Assembly: GCA_022774705.1 (NCBI GenBank)
Contig: JALFLM010000120.1
Coordinates: 1 to 36,015, forward strand
Source: Lachnospiraceae bacterium
GTDB taxonomy: Bacteria > Bacillota > Clostridia > Lachnospirales > Lachnospiraceae
Reading direction: 5' to 3'
DNA: 36,015 nt
This document shows positions 7,923 through 15,644 of the stretch, piece after piece. Both the position numbers and the translations under genes were made by a program. Within the stretch, counting starts at the first letter, position 1, and each line of letters opens with the position of its first letter. Under the pieces are notes generated by a model, which saw only the letters and a program-made list of their open reading frames with translations, was not told the origin of the DNA and did not search any database.

Positions 7923-8025
7923 CATAATGCGGCAGGGCCGGTGAAGCTGTCCGGTCACCCGTGGGATCTATACCCGTGGGTGACCGGCGGCTTTACCGGC
8001 CCTGCTTTATGGTTTCTGCATTATG
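7923..8025. repeat. Very long hairpin between convergent genes
   Basis: Bases 7932-7965 pair with 7973-8005 as a nearly continuous stem of about 33 pairs (a few G-U pairs, one bulge) around a 7-base loop. A second outer pair of arms, CATAATGC (7923-7930) and GCATTATG (8018-8025), is also perfectly complementary. No T-tract follows on either strand. It may be a bidirectional terminator or RNA end-stabiliser between hsp20 and the glycerate kinase, or a small palindromic insertion. Confidence 0.8.
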
Positions 8026-8081
8026 GCTGATGGTTTGCATTCTGAAATGTGATGTACAAAAACAATCGCCAAATGAAAGGT

Positions 8082-9215
8082 TTATTTCATACCTGTTTTC
8101 AGTATCCGGAACATCCGGTCTGCTGCATCTGCATACAATTCTTCCGCCCGTTCCATGGCCTCTTCCAGTGTCATGGGACCGTTTACCGTGGGTATAATGC
8201 TGCTGATTCCATATTCATACAGACCCTGTGCGCCTTTTCCCATACCGCCCGTGATGGCTATGACCGGTATATCCTTCGCTTTGCAGCGCAGGCCGATACC
8301 GCCCGGCACCTTTCCGAATGCCGACTGCCAGTCCATGCGTCCTTCTCCGGTAATGACCAGGTCTGTTCCTTCCAGATGGGAATTGAAGTCAATCAGATCC
8401 AGTACCGTTTCGATTCCTGATTTCATATCTGCATGGAGGAATACCTTCAAAGCAGCTCCCAGACCTCCTGCTGCGCCTGATCCGGGAATTGCATCCACAT
8501 CCACGCCCAGCTGTTCTCTGATCACTGAGGCATAGTTTTTCATGCCTGTTTCCAGAGCCCTCAGCTTTTCTTCATCTGCACCTTTCTGCATGCCGAACGT
8601 ATAAGTGGCACCGTGTTCGCCGGTCAACGGATTATTCACATCACACATCACCGTAAATGCGGTTTCCTCCACAGCGGGATGAATGCTGCTCATATCGATG
8701 GAAGCGACCTTTATCAGATCCTCTCCCACACCGGTAAGCTCATTTCCTTCTTTATCCAGAAAACGAATGCCAAGGGCTGTCATGGCACCCATTCCGCCGT
8801 CGTTGGTAGCACTTCCGCCGATAGCAATGGAAATTTCCCGATATCCTTTATCCAGAGCATCACGAATCAGTTCACCTGTACCGATTGACGTGGTTTTCAT
8901 GGGATTTCTCCGGTCTGCAGGTACCATGGGAAGCCCCGAAGCCGCCGCCATTTCAATGATAGCCGAACGGTCATTTACTTTTCCGTAGGAAGCAGTTTCC
9001 GTTTCCATGAGGGGGCCATGAACATCCGCCGTTTCCATACTCCCTTTTACCGCGGCAATCACTGCATCCACAGTACCTTCGCCGCCATCCGCAACAGGAA
9101 ATCCCGCTGTTTCGCAGCCGGGAAAATACTTCTTCGCAGCTACCGTTAATATATCTATGATCTGCCGCGAAGTTAATGACCCTTTAAATGAATCCGAAGC
9201 AAATAAAAACTTCAT
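8082..9215 (-). CDS. Glycerate 2-kinase (GarK/GlxK family)
   Basis: A 377-residue glycerate kinase, close to the usual family length, phosphorylating glycerate to 2-phosphoglycerate with ATP. Diagnostic stretches are the N-terminus MKFLFASDSFKGSLTS, PVADGGEGTVDA near residue 41, the IAIGGSATNDGGMGA glycine-rich segment and the C-terminal ITGEGRMDWQS. The start has GGAGGA eight bases upstream. A weak promoter (AAGACA, 17 bp, TAATAT at 9284-9289) may drive it. Glycerate is the entry point of glyoxylate carbon into glycolysis, so a link to purine breakdown is possible. It is not in the xdh operon, and the link is inference. Confidence 0.93.
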   Translation of the reverse strand: MKFLFASDSFKGSLTSRQIIDILTVAAKKYFPGCETAGFPVADGGEGTVDAVIAAVKGSMETADVHGPLMETETASYGKVNDRSAIIEMAAASGLPMVPADRRNPMKTTSIGTGELIRDALDKGYREISIAIGGSATNDGGMGAMTALGIRFLDKEGNELTGVGEDLIKVASIDMSSIHPAVEETAFTVMCDVNNPLTGEHGATYTFGMQKGADEEKLRALETGMKNYASVIREQLGVDVDAIPGSGAAGGLGAALKVFLHADMKSGIETVLDLIDFNSHLEGTDLVITGEGRMDWQSAFGKVPGGIGLRCKAKDIPVIAITGGMGKGAQGLYEYGISSIIPTVNGPMTLEEAMERAEELYADAADRMFRILKTGMK

Positions 9216-9255
9216 ACTGCCTGTCCTCCTGTCTTCCGATTTCTTCTTTACCCAT
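9184..9255 (-). CDS. Candidate 23-residue upstream ORF overlapping the glycerate kinase start
   Basis: ATG at 9255 has GAGGAG with 7-base spacing and encodes 23 residues (MGKEEIGRQEDRQY onward), stopping at 9184-9186 inside the kinase gene in another frame. It covers the kinase's ribosome binding site, so its translation could modulate initiation there. No similarity recognised; it may be fortuitous. Confidence 0.3.
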   Translation of the reverse strand: MGKEEIGRQEDRQYEVFICFGFI

Positions 9256-9402
9256 ATTCTGACTCCTCATATCTGATATCCGTATATTAGCACATTTTCC
9301 TTTATATGTCTTTCCGTGCAATGAGTTTTTTCTGCTGTCCTTTCATAAAAACAATTCTCTGCAGCACACAAAACATATACAGGCAATGCATATGAACATA
9401 AA

Positions 9403-9450
9403 CAGGCTGTCCCGTTATCGATAATCATTTATCAATAACAAAACAGCCTG
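9403..9450 (-). terminator. Probable terminator after rplY
   Basis: Arms CAGGCTGT (9403-9410) and ACAGCCTG (9443-9450) pair, with an inner GTTAT.GATAA / TATC.ATAAC stem. The minus-strand 3' side is followed by TTTATGTT, a weak U-tract. Its place, about 50 bases after the rplY stop, fits transcription termination. Confidence 0.6.
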
Positions 9451-9510
9451 CTGTTTATTTAACCACTGTTTATTTAATCTCTGCTTATTCAATCTCTGCT
9501 TATTCAGCTG
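9451..9510 (-). repeat. Four 15-bp tandem repeats over the rplY stop codon
   Basis: Units 9451-9465, 9466-9480, 9481-9495 and 9496-9510, with the form CTG(T/C)TTATT(T/C)AA plus a variable triplet on the plus strand. The array begins in the last codons of rplY and each unit repeats an in-frame stop, so repeat number would not change the protein. Confidence 0.8.
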
Positions 9511-10087
9511 CAGCTTCTTCTCCTGCGTCTTCTGCAGGTACATCATTATGTACCTGAGTAACAGTTACAACAACTGCTTCCGGATCGGTTTTCAGTTCAA
9601 TATCCGTATCCTTTGCGATGTCCAGATCTTTCACTTTGATGGCATCGCCTGCATGCATACCGCTTACATCGATTTCAACCTTCTCAACCAGTGCGGCGGG
9701 AAGGGCTTTATAGGAAATTTCGGGCAGCAGCAGCTGAACGACACCGTCCTGAACCGCATTGTGGTTCAGCAGAATAACCTCTGCTGCGGAATGAATCTTC
9801 TCGTTGCTCACCAGTGCCTGAAAACTGATTTCATCGATTTCTCTCTTCATGGCATTGTACTGAATGTCCCTCACCAGCACATCATACTGCTGTCCGTCGA
9901 TGTCCAGCATGATCTGCCCGCCTTTGGTGGTGGTCTTCAACACAGCATCCAGATCCTTTTTCTGGATCTTAACAGGAATCGATTCCTTCATCTCTCTGCC
10001 AAATACATTGCCGGTAACAAATCCTTCTCTTCTTAATTTCTTTGCCTTGATGTCCAGACTTCTTTTTTCAGCTTTTAAAGTATTCAT
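9500..10087 (-). CDS. rplY: Ribosomal protein L25, Ctc (long) form
   Basis: A 195-residue L25/Ctc protein, which binds 5S rRNA in the large ribosomal subunit. The N-terminal L25 domain (1-about 92) shows the typical ..RRxGxVxGNVFGREM segment and IQKKDLDAVL. The C-terminal Ctc beta domain (about 95-185) shows LPALVEKVEIDVSGMxxGDAIKVKDL-like residues. It ends in an acidic AE-rich tail, usual for the long form. Ctc proteins are often stress-induced in Firmicutes. It is monocistronic, with an extended -10 promoter upstream and a hairpin downstream. Confidence 0.95.
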   Translation of the reverse strand: MNTLKAEKRSLDIKAKKLRREGFVTGNVFGREMKESIPVKIQKKDLDAVLKTTTKGGQIMLDIDGQQYDVLVRDIQYNAMKREIDEISFQALVSNEKIHSAAEVILLNHNAVQDGVVQLLLPEISYKALPAALVEKVEIDVSGMHAGDAIKVKDLDIAKDTDIELKTDPEAVVVTVTQVHNDVPAEDAGEEAAAE

Positions 10088-10200
10088 TTATCTTTTCCTC
10101 CAAAAATCTGACAAAAACTCAATCTGCTCGACAGCCTTCAACTTTTCAACTCTGAATCTCAAAGAGGTTTATCAAGTAGGTTCTTTTTTGTTACAGCTGT

Positions 10201-10209
10201 ATTATAACA
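10201..10209 (-). promoter_or_regulatory. Extended -10 promoter element for rplY
   Basis: Minus strand reads TGTTATAAT, a consensus -10 with the upstream TG. No good -35 lies 16-18 bp further up, so this would be an extended -10 promoter. It leaves about 110 bases of leader before the rplY start. Confidence 0.5.
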
Positions 10210-10278
10210 CTCATTCGTTAAACTGATTAACCAAATAAAAATTTTGTTTTGCCAATTTTATATACAGAATGCACAAAT

Positions 10279-10302
10279 CCCGCCGGTTATTAAGCCGACG
10301 GG
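10279..10302 (-). terminator. Weak hairpin downstream of xpt
   Basis: CCCGTCGG / CCGGCGGG (minus strand, one G-U pair) closes an 8-base loop about 25 bases after the xpt stop. Only a short ATTTG follows, so efficient termination is uncertain. Confidence 0.45.
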
Positions 10303-10325
10303 ACTCATTTATATCTCCGTATTTT

Positions 10326-10904
10326 TTAATCCCGGAAAACGATTTCTCCGGTCTTTTCATCCATACTTTCCACAATAGCCAGGGATTCCAGGCGTACTCC
10401 TTTTGAGCGGATGGCATCGCCGCCCCGCTGAAAGCCTTTTTCGATAACAATGCCTGCGCCCACCAGCTCTGCACCGGATTCATTGACCAGATCAATCAGC
10501 CCTTCCAGTGCTTTGCCGTTTGCCAGAAAATCATCAATCAGAAGCACCTTGTCCCCGGGGCCCAGAAACTCTTTTGATACAATAATATCGTAAACTCTGC
10601 CGTGGGTAAAGGATTCCACCTTGCTGGTGTATACTTCACCAGCAATATTTTTGGTCTTGTTCTTTTTTGCAAATACGACAGGACATCCGAATGACTGTGC
10701 CACAATACAGGCAATGCCGATACCACTGGCTTCAATGGTGAGAATTTTGTTGATCTCACAGTCGCTGAAGCGTCTTTTCAGTTCTTTGCCGATCTCCGTA
10801 AATAATTCCACATCCATCTGATGGTTCAGGAAGCGGTCAACTTTTAATACATCGCCGCTTTTGATCACGCCGTCTTTTCTGATTCTGTCTTTTAAAATCT
10901 GCAT
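10326..10904 (-). CDS. xpt: Xanthine phosphoribosyltransferase
   Basis: A 192-residue type I phosphoribosyltransferase that salvages xanthine to XMP using PRPP. The PRPP-binding motif is VLLIDDFLANGKA (120-132). The N-terminus MQILKDRIRKDG and the segment LTIEASGIGIACIVAQ (55-70) are typical of Xpt rather than Hpt or Apt. The ribosome binding site is GGGGAGGA. It lies immediately downstream of the MocA-like gene but has its own promoter and a 5' leader with a compact hairpin. Its position next to xanthine dehydrogenase genes means salvage and breakdown of xanthine are encoded side by side. Confidence 0.96.
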   Translation of the reverse strand: MQILKDRIRKDGVIKSGDVLKVDRFLNHQMDVELFTEIGKELKRRFSDCEINKILTIEASGIGIACIVAQSFGCPVVFAKKNKTKNIAGEVYTSKVESFTHGRVYDIIVSKEFLGPGDKVLLIDDFLANGKALEGLIDLVNESGAELVGAGIVIEKGFQRGGDAIRSKGVRLESLAIVESMDEKTGEIVFRD

Positions 10905-10965
10905 TTCAGTTCCTCCCCTGTATATAACAGCCAGCTCATCTATGCTGCCCTGTATTCTGTACTGT

Positions 10966-11008
10966 TCAGAGCCGGGCAGATCTGCCGTGTTTTTCAGGTT
11001 GGCTCTGA
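10966..11008 (-). promoter_or_regulatory. Structured leader upstream of xpt, candidate aptamer
   Basis: In the xpt leader an 8-bp stem TCAGAGCC/GGCTCTGA encloses a strongly asymmetric internal loop (14 nt, AACCTGAAAAACAC, against a single C) and a second short stem GGCA/TGCC with loop GATC. The conserved loops of the guanine/adenine riboswitch are absent. The form is that of a small ligand-binding hairpin, but no class is assigned. A shorter hairpin (CATAT/ATATG) lies just before it. Confidence 0.4.
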
Positions 11009-11041
11009 GCAGTTACATATCTCAATATGTCGAATGTATCA

Positions 11042-11070
11042 GTTATACTACATCTTTCCCGTGTAATCAA
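11042..11070 (-). promoter_or_regulatory. Promoter of xpt inside the end of the upstream gene
   Basis: Minus strand -35 TTGATT (11065-11070), 17 bp, -10 TATAAC (11042-11047). The -35 and spacer overlap the last codons of the MocA-like gene. The start point would be near 11035, giving about 130 nt of leader. Confidence 0.65.
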
Positions 11071-11746
11071 GTTTCTTAATATAATCAAGAATGATCTCCA
11101 TGGCTTCCGGCCGGTCTGCGTCCGCCAGTTCCTCTTTCTGCCCTGCATGGCAGAAAAAGCAGTCCTCCGGATGCTTTTTTGCAACTTTCCTGCCGCCGGT
11201 ATCCCCTTCCAGAGAAAGCAGCTCCGGCAGATATTTCCGCTGGAAGATCACCGGATTGCCCGGCTGACCCTGCCAGCACATGCTTCCGATGCCTTTGCCC
11301 GCCGCCAGCGTCTCCTGCACCAGCCTGACGATGGACGATGCCTGAAGACAGGGCTGATCCGATGTGAGAAACATGTAATAATCAGATTGTCTGCCGGCTG
11401 CAGCGATTCCGTTTTTAATGGTCCAGGATACGCCGGATTCACTTTCAGGACTGTAGACAGCCTGCCAGCCTTTTATCTCTGCTTCCCTGAGAATCTCCTC
11501 GAACCTGCTTACTACAAATACCCGGCAGAAAGCTCCGACAGGGACTTTCTGACAGATTCCGCCTTTACAGGAGTCCATAACAGCGGGGGAGACTGACAGT
11601 TTTTCCACTGCCAGCTCCACCTGCTCAAGCACGTAAGAATATACCGGTCTCCCCTGTATCGGATACAGCAGCTTATTGCTTCCGAAGCGGCGGCTGCTGC
11701 CGGCCGCCATCACGATAAAGTCTATTTTCAAATCTGCATTCATCAT
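11048..11746 (-). CDS. MocA/YgfJ-type molybdenum cofactor nucleotidyltransferase
   Basis: A 232-residue GT-A fold nucleotidyltransferase. The N-terminal signature AAGSSRRFGSNK (14-25) binds the nucleotide, and the FLTSDQPC segment carries the metal-binding Asp. The family transfers CMP or GMP to molybdopterin; members beside xanthine dehydrogenase genes (MocA, YgfJ) make the cytosine form used by molybdenum hydroxylases. The segment between the two motifs is Cys-containing (SCKGGICQK), somewhat unusual. It is 28 bases downstream of xdhA and belongs to that operon. The ribosome binding site is weak, and either of two adjacent ATGs could start it. Confidence 0.85.
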   Translation of the reverse strand: MMNADLKIDFIVMAAGSSRRFGSNKLLYPIQGRPVYSYVLEQVELAVEKLSVSPAVMDSCKGGICQKVPVGAFCRVFVVSRFEEILREAEIKGWQAVYSPESESGVSWTIKNGIAAAGRQSDYYMFLTSDQPCLQASSIVRLVQETLAAGKGIGSMCWQGQPGNPVIFQRKYLPELLSLEGDTGGRKVAKKHPEDCFFCHAGQKEELADADRPEAMEIILDYIKKLDYTGKM

Positions 11747-11774
11747 CTTTCTGCTGAACTACTGCCATCCTGCC

Positions 11775-14096
11775 TCACTGCTTTTCCTTTTCCCGGATTG
11801 CCATCAGAATCTTCTCCGGTGTAATGGGTAGCTCGTGGAAATAGCATCCGGTAACACCGGCGATGGCGTTGTTCAGCGCCGGTGAAGGAGTATTAATCAC
11901 AATTTCACCGATGGATTTGGCACCAAAGGGCCCCCGGTCTTCGTAGCTGCTTTCAAATTCCACATGAATATCGTGGATATCTTGTCTGGTGGGAATCTTG
12001 TACTGCATCAGTGAATTGTTGTACAGACGTCCTCCGGTGCTGTACTGAACATCCTCATACAGCGCCATGCCGATGCCCTGCCCGATGCCGCCTTCCACCT
12101 GAACTCTTGCCAGATTGCGGTTGATCGGTGTTCCGCAGTCCACAACAGCCACATAGTTGAGGATTTCCACAGATCCGGTCTCCTTATCCACCTCGATTTC
12201 CACGATACCGGTCATGAAAGGCGGCGGTGATGTAGGGGAGCAGTTGCTGACAGTGGCTTCGATGGTATGGTGGGGCATAGCCATGGATTTTGCAGCAATT
12301 TCCGCCAGCGTAATCTCTTTGCCGTTTACCGGATCGTAAACCCGGTTTCCTTCATAGCGGAGACCTTCCCTCTCAGCGCCGTCGGTCACACCCAGCCAGA
12401 CAGCCGCATTTTCCAGAATATTATCCACCACCTGCTCTGCGGCCTGTTCCACGGCTTTTCCTGTGACAAAAGTTGTACTGGAAGCATAGGATCCTGCATC
12501 GTAGGGTGAGGCATCCGTGTCCGCAGCCAGCACCATGATGTGGTCATAGGGGCACTGAAGAACCTCCGCTGCAATCTGTGCCAGAATCGTATCGCAGCCG
12601 GTTCCCATATCCGCAGAACCGATCATCAGGGTAAATAAACCGTCATCATTCAGCTTGATGGTTGCGGAACCCACGTCCACATTGGAAATACAGGAGCCCT
12701 GCATGGCCATGGCTACGCCCAGACTGCGCACTTTTCCGTTGCCCATATCTTTAACCCGTTCTCTGGAATCCCAGCCGATCATCTCCTTTGCTCTGGCCAT
12801 GCAGCGGTCGAGAGCACAGCTGTCGTTGGGCTCATTATAATATGCCGGCATATGACTGCCTTCCATCAGCATGTTTTTCTCGCGAATTACCGTGGGATCC
12901 ATGCCCAGCTTGTCCGCCAGCTCGGAAACCAGTGATTCCAGCGCAAAAACGCCCTGAGTCGCGCCGTATCCCCGGTACGCTCCGGCAGACATGACATTGG
13001 TGTAAACCACATCGTAGCGGAAACGGAATGCCTCCGCATTCCTGCCGTACAAAGGAATCGATTTATGACCGCTGAGACCTACCGTTGTGGGGCCGTGTTC
13101 CCCGTAGGCACCGGTATTGGACAGCGTGTACATATCAATGGCACGGATCGTACCGTCCTTTGAAGCACCGATTTTTACCGTAACCTCCATCTCATGACGG
13201 GGCGAAGACGCAATCTGCGCTTCCCTTCTGCTGAAAATCATTTTTGAAGGCTTCCCTGTCTTCCATGTGACAAATGCGGGAAAAACCTCCGCAACCACAC
13301 TCTGCTTTGCGCCGAATCCGCCGCCGATGCGGGGCTTTGTGACGCGGATCTTTGATTTGGGAATTCCCAGTGCATTGGAAATAATCCTTCTCACATGGAA
13401 AACAATCTGTGTGGAGCTGACCACATTCAATCTGCCGTAGGCATCCATGGTACAGTAAGTACGAAACGTCTCCATCATGGCCTGCTGGTTGGCTTTCGTA
13501 TGGTATGTTCCTTCCACCACCACATCACAGTCCGCCATGACCGCATCCACGTCTCCGTCGCTGCACTCGTCACAGGCACACAGATTCCGTTTGTTATCCG
13601 CACCCACCGGACAGAGGGATTTCCATGAATCTTCAGGATGAACCAGAATGGGGTTATCCTTTGCCCTGCGGAAATCCAGCACCGGCTCTTCTACTTTATA
13701 AGAAACTTTTATCAGTTTCAATGCTTTATCTACCGCCTTTTCCGTTTCACCTGCCACGATGGCTACCGGATCCCCCACATAACGGACGCGGCGGTCCAGA
13801 ATCAGTCGGTCATAGGGACTGGGCTCGGGCCAGGTCTGACCGGCCATGGTAAAACGCTGCTGCGGTACATCCTCCCAGGTGTAAACAGCTTCAATACCGG
13901 GCACCAGCTTTGCCTTATCTGTGCTGATGCTCTCGATCACAGCTGATGCATGGGGGCTTCGCAGAACTTTAACAATCAGGCAGTCCTTCGGCGCCACATC
14001 ATCGAGATAAACCGGCTTTCCTGTCACCAGGGCCATGGAATCCAGCTTGGGAAGCTTTTTATTGACATATTTCAGATCATCCGTAGATTTCATCAT
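11775..14096 (-). CDS. xdhA: Xanthine dehydrogenase-like, molybdenum-binding subunit
   Basis: A 773-residue large subunit of a molybdenum hydroxylase. It has the N-terminal a/b hammerhead domain (about 20-130) and the molybdopterin-binding domains, with RIGGGFGAK, GAYRGYGATQG, a MGTGCDT-like glutamine-loop equivalent and the C-terminal GAKSIGEIVINTPSPA, whose Glu is the catalytic base position. The family hydroxylates purines or related N-heterocycles. The substrate here could be hypoxanthine/xanthine or purine itself; the neighbouring xpt favours purines. Its start overlaps the stop of the Fe-S subunit gene by four bases (ATGA). Confidence 0.92.
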   Translation of the reverse strand: MMKSTDDLKYVNKKLPKLDSMALVTGKPVYLDDVAPKDCLIVKVLRSPHASAVIESISTDKAKLVPGIEAVYTWEDVPQQRFTMAGQTWPEPSPYDRLILDRRVRYVGDPVAIVAGETEKAVDKALKLIKVSYKVEEPVLDFRRAKDNPILVHPEDSWKSLCPVGADNKRNLCACDECSDGDVDAVMADCDVVVEGTYHTKANQQAMMETFRTYCTMDAYGRLNVVSSTQIVFHVRRIISNALGIPKSKIRVTKPRIGGGFGAKQSVVAEVFPAFVTWKTGKPSKMIFSRREAQIASSPRHEMEVTVKIGASKDGTIRAIDMYTLSNTGAYGEHGPTTVGLSGHKSIPLYGRNAEAFRFRYDVVYTNVMSAGAYRGYGATQGVFALESLVSELADKLGMDPTVIREKNMLMEGSHMPAYYNEPNDSCALDRCMARAKEMIGWDSRERVKDMGNGKVRSLGVAMAMQGSCISNVDVGSATIKLNDDGLFTLMIGSADMGTGCDTILAQIAAEVLQCPYDHIMVLAADTDASPYDAGSYASSTTFVTGKAVEQAAEQVVDNILENAAVWLGVTDGAEREGLRYEGNRVYDPVNGKEITLAEIAAKSMAMPHHTIEATVSNCSPTSPPPFMTGIVEIEVDKETGSVEILNYVAVVDCGTPINRNLARVQVEGGIGQGIGMALYEDVQYSTGGRLYNNSLMQYKIPTRQDIHDIHVEFESSYEDRGPFGAKSIGEIVINTPSPALNNAIAGVTGCYFHELPITPEKILMAIREKEKQ

Positions 14097-14650
14097 AACT
14101 GATCAGCCTCCTTCTCTGCAGATTTTCCGGCAGCTGCATATTCTTCCGCTGTCTTGCTTTTTCCGGCACCGCCTTCTTCCTCCCTGGCCATCCTTTTTTC
14201 CCTGCGCTGTGCAAGAAATGCCTTCATGGCACGGGTCTGTCCTTCGTAACCGGTACAACGGCAGAGATTCCCCGCCAGATATTCCCGGATCTGTTCTTCT
14301 GTGGGATCCTCATACTCCCGGAACATGGCAAGAGCATTCATAATAAAACCGGGATTGCAGAAACCGCACTGGTCTGCCCCCTGATTTGCAATAAATGCGC
14401 CGAATTCCGCTGCTTCCTCCTGCAGACCTTCCAGCGTCTCGATTCTGGCACCGTCAGCCCTCACGGTCAGAACCGCGCAGGAAAGCACGGGCTTTCCGTT
14501 CATGATCACCGTGCACAGACCGCAGTTCGTAGTCTCGCAGCCGCATTTGATGCTGTAGCAGCCATGATTTCTCAAAAATGTATATAAAGTCAGATCTGTA
14601 TCCACATCTTCTTTAATTACTTTTCCGTTTAAAGTCAGCTGAACTAACAT
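14093..14650 (-). CDS. xdhC: Xanthine dehydrogenase-like, [2Fe-2S] subunit
   Basis: A 185-residue iron-sulfur subunit carrying two [2Fe-2S] clusters. The plant-type N-terminal cluster uses CETTNCGLC plus a distal Cys (VLSC). The C-terminal helical cluster uses CGFC and CRCTGY. It passes electrons from the molybdenum site to FAD. The protein has an unusual C-terminal tail of about 40 residues after the CxCTGY domain, rich in Lys, Glu and Ala (from about 148), which ordinary XdhC/CoxS subunits of about 160 residues lack. It overlaps xdhB by seven bases and xdhA by four. Confidence 0.93.
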   Translation of the reverse strand: MLVQLTLNGKVIKEDVDTDLTLYTFLRNHGCYSIKCGCETTNCGLCTVIMNGKPVLSCAVLTVRADGARIETLEGLQEEAAEFGAFIANQGADQCGFCNPGFIMNALAMFREYEDPTEEQIREYLAGNLCRCTGYEGQTRAMKAFLAQRREKRMAREEEGGAGKSKTAEEYAAAGKSAEKEADQL

Positions 14651-15444
14651 GATGCTCCTCCTTCCAGCGCAAGACAGGCTCTTTTGACCAGTACTTCCGC
14701 AATCATACTGCGGTACTGCGCCGAGGCGCGCATATTGGAACCGAAGGTCACTTCGGAAGATACGTATTCACCGAATTTACGTGCAGATTCTTCCGTAATA
14801 CCGCCGGCCAGAATGCCCTTTTCATCCTCCACAACCACAGCCCGGCCCGGTCTGGCACCAATGGCAGCGCGGACAGGCCGTCCCTGTTCCGCGCAAACGG
14901 CACAGGTCAGTACCGGAAAATCGGTCTGCGTATTGCGCTGGGACTGATACGCCGCGCGGCAGCCGTCCTTTTTCACGATAATCCGGACCAGAATATCATT
15001 ATCCTTCTTCATGACAGTAAATTCACGCATCGGTACAATGCCGCCCTTATACAGCTCCACACTGGCATCCAGAGCCAGAAACATCGTCAGCACATCCGAA
15101 AAACCGTATCTTCCGAAAATACTGCCCCCCACAGTTGCCGTATTGCGGAACTGTACCCCCACAATATGACGGACACTTTCCCGCATGGCTCCCCGGGTCA
15201 GCTCTGCCAGACCCGGATGCAGCTCCAGATCCCGAAGTGTCGTCATGCAGCCGATCCGGAAATCCTCTTCCGTCTCCTCTATCTTATCAAGTCCCAGACC
15301 GGAAAGATCAATCACTGTCTGAACCTTTCTGCGGCTCAGGCGCATCCACATCATCCCGCCCATGACACGGGCGCTCCGTTTCTGATTCAGCTGCCAGGCC
15401 TGCTCCAGGCTCTCCGCTTTCACATAATTCTGAATGGTAATCAC
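14644..15444 (-). CDS. xdhB: Xanthine dehydrogenase-like, FAD-binding subunit
   Basis: A 266-residue FAD-binding subunit of the CoxM/XdhB family. It has the RVMGGMMW glycine loop near the N-terminus, the FAD contact segment QFRNTATVGGSIFGR (about 98-112) and the C-terminal CO-dehydrogenase flavoprotein domain. It is first in the operon xdhB-xdhC-xdhA-mocA. The start is GTG at 15444, placed by GGAGGA with 6-base spacing. It would hand electrons to NAD or another carrier. The promoter upstream contains a palindrome resembling sites in front of the second purine cluster. Confidence 0.92.
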   Translation of the reverse strand: MITIQNYVKAESLEQAWQLNQKRSARVMGGMMWMRLSRRKVQTVIDLSGLGLDKIEETEEDFRIGCMTTLRDLELHPGLAELTRGAMRESVRHIVGVQFRNTATVGGSIFGRYGFSDVLTMFLALDASVELYKGGIVPMREFTVMKKDNDILVRIIVKKDGCRAAYQSQRNTQTDFPVLTCAVCAEQGRPVRAAIGARPGRAVVVEDEKGILAGGITEESARKFGEYVSSEVTFGSNMRASAQYRSMIAEVLVKRACLALEGGASC

Positions 15445-15525
15445 GCTTTCTCCTCCATCTTATCATCAGACATTTGTAATACTCTGCTGAAAAATTACGA
15501 AAAAATCATTTTCGCAGTTATGGAA

Positions 15526-15554
15526 AGTATAACTTACAAAAAACATTTTGTATA
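15526..15554 (-). promoter_or_regulatory. xdhB promoter with overlapping palindrome
   Basis: Minus strand -10 TATACT (15526-15531) with a poor -35 (TATACA, 15549-15554) at 17 bp. The spacer and -35 are covered by a perfect inverted repeat, TACAAAA-N4-TTTTGTA (15535-15552). The weak -35 and overlapping palindrome point to control by a DNA-binding regulator. Confidence 0.55.
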
Positions 15555-15573
15555 TGGGAATTTCAGAAAAAAC

Positions 15574-15627
15574 TTGACATTTCATTCTACATAATGTAGT
15601 ATCAAAATATACTACATTATGTAGAAT
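15574..15627 (+). promoter_or_regulatory. blaI promoter and BlaI-type operator
   Basis: -35 TTGACA (15574-15579), 17 bp, -10 TAGTAT (15597-15602). A perfect 19-bp inverted repeat, ATTCTACATAATGTAGTAT at 15584-15602 and its complement at 15609-15627 around a 6-bp centre, covers the spacer, the -10 and the start point. Each arm is itself built around TACAT-ATGTA, the TACA/TGTA type of site bound by BlaI/MecI repressors, giving two adjacent dimer sites for autorepression. Confidence 0.88.
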
Positions 15628-15644
15628 GAAAAGGAGATGATTTT

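Noticed and set aside
10905-11047. Guanine (purine) riboswitch upstream of xpt
   Set aside because: The conserved loop and junction sequences of the purine aptamer are not found, although another structure is present.
15584-15627. CRISPR-like or mobile-element terminal repeat
   Set aside because: The palindrome is positioned over the blaI promoter and has the BlaI operator pattern, so it is an operator.
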